Positions 12,267-15,784 of a stretch of DNA of 15,784 bases are shown here, piece by piece; position 1 is the stretch's first letter, and every line of letters starts with the position of its first letter. The translations under genes and the position numbers were made by a program. Source of the stretch: Candidatus Heimdallarchaeota archaeon (GTDB lineage Archaea; Asgardarchaeota; Heimdallarchaeia; Heimdallarchaeales; Kariarchaeaceae); the NCBI GenBank assembly GCA_015522385.1, contig WAMJ01000255.1, positions 1-15,784 of the forward strand. Reading direction: 5' to 3'. The notes below the pieces were generated by a model. It did not search any database. It was not told the DNA's origin and saw only the letters and a program-made list of their open reading frames with translations.

Positions 12267-14831
12267 TCACTCCGCATACCTCAGAACAAGGGATTTATCA
12301 ACCCTTGATAAACCAATATACTCATAGATCAACTGAACCAGAAATGGGATGGAAAAGATCAGAGTATAGATCAGTAGAGTTTCAACCTGAAGAAGCACAA
12401 AGATATTTCCACGGATTCTGAACTGGAGCACCGTTTCCAAGAACTTAACGGATATCACCAAGGATGTCACAGCTCCGACAAACATAGCGATTATCCCCGA
12501 TAAGTAACCAGTGACATAAAAGAGTCGTACACCAACACTATTCACATTCTGGTGAAGAGCAAAGGTTTGTCTTACCTTGGTGAGCGCAACATCCATGTAC
12601 GTTTGCAGTAAGCCAGTGACAAGGTAGATTACCCCAATTATCGTGAGGAATAATGGCAGAAGTCCGGAAAGAATTGATGAGAGGATATCATATGACACAT
12701 TTGACAACCTTCCTTCGTAGTCGAACTGGTTTGGAAATGCTACCTTAAGATTGGCAATTAGTGTACTTGGATCTCCGGAAATGGTCAGTACAGAGATCTG
12801 GGAGTAGCTATTAGTGAGGTTGAAATAGTTTAAGAATGAGCGAAAAGCTCCCATTTCCATAATTGCAGTAGTTTGAAGTAGCTCAGAATTGAACCAAGCT
12901 TTAGCATATGATCTAAGCGTATAATTTAGTTGACCTGCAGAATTTAGAATCTTAACTGATTCACCCTTTTCATAGATACCCTTCATGTCATCGGAGAGGA
13001 CAATTGAAGTATTATCTAGACTACCCAACCATTCGTCCATGCCCCAACTTTTCAAATCACTTTTACTAAAGAATTGATTAACCTCCGTGATATTTATTCC
13101 TTTGATATATTCAATTCCAGGTACAGTGACACTGAAATCACTTTGTAGCGAGTAAGAAACTTCCGTGTAAAGAGATTTAGTGTCATTCTGATTTCTTAAG
13201 AACCTTGTGAATTCGGTGATGTTCTCACCTTTATACTCAATAATAAGGTCAGAAGTAAAAAATGACTGATTTCTCTGCGTGGTAACAACATCTACAATTA
13301 ATGACATATACAGACCGCTCAAGATGAGGACGAAGATACCAATCATTGTCACAGTTTTGAAATTTAGCCTTGAATTCCATGTTTTTGTAAGTCTTGTCAC
13401 AACTCTAAGATGTCTATTGTCTTTCCATCTAGACAATAAAATAATTGATGCATTAATCAGCATCTTGACCAAGAGGATGATTAACCCCATCCCCATAAGT
13501 GAGAAGAATGATACCACGAAAAATAGTTGTGAATTCGGGTTTACTACACTGATTGCTCGATAAATCAAAAAGGTAGAATACCCACCACCCAGAATCACTA
13601 AGGTTGGTTTAATCATCCTTTGTGACCCAGTGCGTACAACAAGAAAGTAGAGCAATGAAAGCAGAAAATAGAATGAGGAGTAGGTCACAAAGAGCGTGTT
13701 AAAGTCTGAAGAGGGAGGATATACCTTCCCAAAAACGGAAGGGATAGCTCTCTCCAGTTCTCGGGTTAATTCTACGGATAACCACTTAGCGATGACATAC
13801 AATCCACCAATCATAGCAGAGACGTACATGAGAAAATAAAGTAATTGGCTAATCACACCCATCCCCCTCTGGAAAGCAATACGCTCAATTTTCTTGTTAA
13901 GCTGATAAGCCATCTTCGCTACGAGAAATACACTATAGAGAAAAATAAGTTGGACAATGACCAAGGTGTTGTAGACCATGCTCCATAACGATGTGAAAAC
14001 GGAAGCTGTATCAATACCATATCCCCCCCCACTTATTAGAATGTTAGGTGCATCAGAGCCTAAACTTTGAAGGTTGAAACCAAGGAATTCATTAAATACA
14101 CTTAGTGACTTACGAGCACCGCTATCATTGATCAAGATCACGGTTTCATCCTCGGTGAATCTGTAATTCATTCGATAGATGTACTCTCCGAAATAATTCT
14201 CGATAAGTATATCTAATGGTAGATAAATGATGAGGAATTCATGGCTATTCGTATTTTCAATAGGATCGGTTACATTACTGGACGGGAAGACATTGAACAG
14301 CCCGTTAGGAACCTCAACTGTGTTCGCAGCAGTTATTGAAATTTCTTCAGTAATGTTCACAGCCGACACCAAGGAAGAATTAGATGTAAAAAAGATCGTA
14401 GAATACTGGGTAATAACACCACCATAGCTCTGGTTTAATTGGGCTATCAAATCCTTGGATACACCTATGACATTAACCTGATCATAACTTTCAACCGACA
14501 ATGATAATGTTGTTGAGAATTCGAACCTATCAGGTACAAATTTTAAATCTTTACGGGTAAGATACTTAGAATATGTTTCTCGGAAAATCCCTGTAGCATT
14601 CTCCATAATTGTATGATCGACACCATTTACTACCCGACCACTTATCGATTCACTCATTGGCTCAAGCTTCGCTTCATCGGATGATTTGACTATTGCATCA
14701 TGCAGATAGAAGGGGCTGATGTTTTGACTTTCATACTCAACCGCGTATGTCAGAGACAGAAGAATCGAAAGAAAGAGAAGTGTAACTACAAACTCTTTTC
14801 TTCTTGATTTTAGTAAAACTAATGTCCTCAT
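12267..14831 (-). CDS. FtsX-like ABC permease with ten membrane helices and two outer domains
   Basis: The 854-residue product has hydrophobic helices near residues 14-31, 283-305, 328-350, 381-400, 409-428, 435-464, 493-515, 718-741, 773-795 and 813-836. Two large hydrophilic regions rich in sequons (about 32-282 and 516-717) should face outside. Each is followed by a three-helix FtsX block; helices 5-6 join the halves. The first block has the cytoplasmic KKIERIAFQRGMG stretch typical of the family. This is the duplicated LolC/MacB/YbbP-like plan of mechanotransmission exporters, which move lipoproteins, peptides or lipids or signal across the membrane rather than form a channel. The ATG at 14831 is chosen over TTG 14837 because a TATA box predicts transcription start near 14830, so the mRNA is leaderless. 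The two ATPases follow with overlap or near-overlap. Substrate unknown. Confidence 0.85.
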   Translation of the reverse strand: MRTLVLLKSRRKEFVVTLLFLSILLSLTYAVEYESQNISPFYLHDAIVKSSDEAKLEPMSESISGRVVNGVDHTIMENATGIFRETYSKYLTRKDLKFVPDRFEFSTTLSLSVESYDQVNVIGVSKDLIAQLNQSYGGVITQYSTIFFTSNSSLVSAVNITEEISITAANTVEVPNGLFNVFPSSNVTDPIENTNSHEFLIIYLPLDILIENYFGEYIYRMNYRFTEDETVILINDSGARKSLSVFNEFLGFNLQSLGSDAPNILISGGGYGIDTASVFTSLWSMVYNTLVIVQLIFLYSVFLVAKMAYQLNKKIERIAFQRGMGVISQLLYFLMYVSAMIGGLYVIAKWLSVELTRELERAIPSVFGKVYPPSSDFNTLFVTYSSFYFLLSLLYFLVVRTGSQRMIKPTLVILGGGYSTFLIYRAISVVNPNSQLFFVVSFFSLMGMGLIILLVKMLINASIILLSRWKDNRHLRVVTRLTKTWNSRLNFKTVTMIGIFVLILSGLYMSLIVDVVTTQRNQSFFTSDLIIEYKGENITEFTRFLRNQNDTKSLYTEVSYSLQSDFSVTVPGIEYIKGINITEVNQFFSKSDLKSWGMDEWLGSLDNTSIVLSDDMKGIYEKGESVKILNSAGQLNYTLRSYAKAWFNSELLQTTAIMEMGAFRSFLNYFNLTNSYSQISVLTISGDPSTLIANLKVAFPNQFDYEGRLSNVSYDILSSILSGLLPLFLTIIGVIYLVTGLLQTYMDVALTKVRQTFALHQNVNSVGVRLFYVTGYLSGIIAMFVGAVTSLVISVKFLETVLQFRIRGNIFVLLQVETLLIYTLIFSIPFLVQLIYEYIGLSRVDKSLVLRYAE

Positions 14832-14848
14832 AAACAAACTAAATTTAA

Positions 14849-14859
14849 TATTTATATAA
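14849..14859 (-). promoter_or_regulatory. TATA box of the permease gene
   Basis: TTATATAAATA on the minus strand, centred about 25 bases before the ATG at 14831, predicts a leaderless mRNA for the permease and the two ATPases, separate from any transcript of the secreted protein upstream. Confidence 0.6.
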
Positions 14860-14870
14860 TCATTATTATC

Positions 14871-15416
14871 TTAACTCATCGATAATTGATAGATAGTAAG
14901 TCGGAGTTGAAGATTTCCTCCAGCTTGAGAGAATGTAAACGTGCCCGTATCAAAAGAACTAGGTCCAAAATCATAGGAATATAAATAGTAAATATATGCT
15001 GATTCTTGGGATCTTTCTTCAAACCAACCCCACACTAGTTTCACTCGTAATTTTATTTCCCAACCAGGATTAGATTTAGCTGCAACACCCGTATCAGGTA
15101 ATATTTCGGTATTTGGATAGTAGGTACGACGACTAAGTATTTTGTTGTCTGCAATCTGAGTCCAACCAGTCGAAAAATCAGTATAACCACTGTCTGATGT
15201 CCAAGAGTCCCCAAGAGATCCAAATACTCGTTTATATTCGAATTTTACAAATATATCGTAATCTTCAGTGGATGGAAATGCATCAGTTACATCTATCCCA
15301 TCTACGTATATCCTTATTTTATTCATATTCACTTCTGTGACTGCAGTGCCTTGAAGTAATGGACTGGCAATTACAGAAAGGATTAGAAAGAATTGTAAAA
15401 ATGTTCGCCCTTTCAT
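14871..15416 (-). CDS. Secreted protein next to the ABC exporter
   Basis: From the ATG at 15416 the product has 181 residues: a signal peptide (MKGRTFLQFFLILSVIASPL, cleavage near residue 24-26) and a Tyr-, Ser- and Thr-rich mature part with alternating hydrophobic residues that suggest beta structure. It has no C-terminal membrane helix, so it would be released or held by other proteins. I do not recognise the family. A longer start eight codons upstream is possible, but the TATA-like sequence at 15441-15454 puts transcription start only a few bases before 15416. The stop is 39 bases from the permease start, which has its own TATA box. Position suggests an exported substrate or an outer partner of the transporter. 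That is inference only. Confidence 0.7.
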   Translation of the reverse strand: MKGRTFLQFFLILSVIASPLLQGTAVTEVNMNKIRIYVDGIDVTDAFPSTEDYDIFVKFEYKRVFGSLGDSWTSDSGYTDFSTGWTQIADNKILSRRTYYPNTEILPDTGVAAKSNPGWEIKLRVKLVWGWFEERSQESAYIYYLYSYDFGPSSFDTGTFTFSQAGGNLQLRLTIYQLSMS

Positions 15417-15440
15417 AATTACGGTATAGTCAATCATCAA

Positions 15441-15454
15441 TTAATAAATATATC
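15441..15454 (-). promoter_or_regulatory. TATA box of the secreted protein gene
   Basis: GATATATTTATTAA on the minus strand is centred about 28-32 bases before the ATG at 15416. It predicts a leader of zero to a few bases and supports that ATG over the upstream in-frame one. Confidence 0.5.
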
Positions 15455-15645
15455 ATTTTTTTTGAAAAATTGGATAATTAATCCCGTACATGAAGTATCA
15501 AGCAAAAATAATAATTGGCATAAAACCATTCTACTATCATCTCTATATAGCAAATCTGTGGTGAGATATATATTATTCAGGTCTTCTGGAGGGTGAGATT
15601 TAAAAATTAATTTGTAATACATATAACATCATCATCATGTAAGCT
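15455..15645. other. AT-rich spacer before the second folded repeat
   Basis: Very AT-rich DNA with a T8 run (15456-15463 region) and possible plus-strand TATA boxes near 15599 and 15615. No gene is supported. Confidence 0.4.
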
Positions 15646-15784
15646 AGTACTAAGATACTAAGCACAACTGATTCCAAGTGGTGAGCAGGTTCACGATAAG
15701 CACTGGAATTGAGCATGTTGTCACCTATTGTGACTGTGGTACCTGAGGATTTTCAGGTGTTCTTGGACTAGTGCACAGTACACC
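15646..15784 (+). repeat. Folded element, copy 2 (candidate structured RNA, runs to window end)
   Basis: Same order of conserved blocks and same orientation as the copy at 10741. ATTCC (15671-15675) pairs with GGAAT (15705-15709) and AGTG (15677-15680) with CACT (15701-15704), with an inner GTGA/TCAC. Two further perfect hairpins follow: GTCAC/GTGAC (15720-15734) and ACCTGA/TCAGGT (15741-15758). GTTCTTGG is at 15759-15766, and TCCAAG (15673-15678) can pair with CTTGGA (15762-15767). AGTAC near the window end could pair with the initial AGTACT. The downstream part is not in the window. Confidence 0.5.

Noticed and set aside
15437..15622. 61-codon minus-strand open frame upstream of the secreted protein
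   Set aside because: No ribosome-binding site, no TATA box at leaderless distance, and it lies over the promoter of the secreted protein; the composition is that of AT-rich spacer.
15626..15639. Short CAT triplet repeat
   Set aside because: Four units in AT-rich spacer; expected by chance and not linked to any other feature.
1..15784. CRISPR array, tRNA, rRNA, transposase or integrase
   Set aside because: No regularly spaced repeats, no tRNA-like T-arm and cloverleaf, and no protein with transposase or integrase motifs could be found by eye on either strand.

Overview
The window is archaeal. Three sequence facts support this: adjacent genes for ribosomal proteins uL1, uL10 (P0) and archaeal L12, the last two ending in an acidic tail plus [10 protein letters not shown]-rich TATA boxes about 25 bases before several start codons; and genes whose predicted transcripts begin at or within a few bases of the start codon. 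A large secreted protein with a Thr/Ser-Asp stalk, one C-terminal membrane helix and a short basic tail, together with near 50% GC in the ribosomal part, resembles Asgard archaea of the Thorarchaeia kind. That lineage guess is tentative.

Layout. 1-1777: 3' part of a stalked surface protein. 1778-2199: non-coding spacer with inverted repeats, ending in a folded leader before uL1. 2200-4235: rpl1-rpl10-rpl12 operon, with hairpins and a possible extra promoter before rpl12. 4295-4597: short signal-peptide protein whose frame ends just as the next gene begins. At about 4570-4600 base composition changes (hand counts: 30 G+C of 60 at 4501-4560, 20 of 60 at 4861-4920) and the rest of the window is AT-rich. 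This looks like the edge of a transferred island; a mis-joined assembly is the alternative. The island holds a small TOPRIM-like protein, three very small proteins at 5162-5768 (two of them divergent from a shared promoter region), a folded non-coding stretch, a 1386-residue STAND-type NTPase on the minus strand, a divergent 39-residue protein resembling seed-maturation (SMP) peptides, and a minus-strand export module (secreted protein, ten-helix FtsX-like permease, two different ABC ATPases).

Regulation. The STAND gene and the SMP-like gene diverge across a control region with a perfect 10-base inverted repeat and a third copy of the same half-site, placed against both TATA boxes. This suggests one DNA-binding regulator controls both. 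The export module lies between two imperfect direct copies of a roughly 110-base element that can fold into a conserved hairpin and has a conserved downstream GTTCTTGG able to pair back into the hairpin. The first copy is followed by a strong ribosome-binding site with no gene behind it.

The most unusual items are the repeated folded element around the ABC module, the shared operator between the STAND NTPase and the SMP-like peptide, and the composition break at about 4.58 kb. No tRNA, rRNA, CRISPR array, transposase or integrase was seen.
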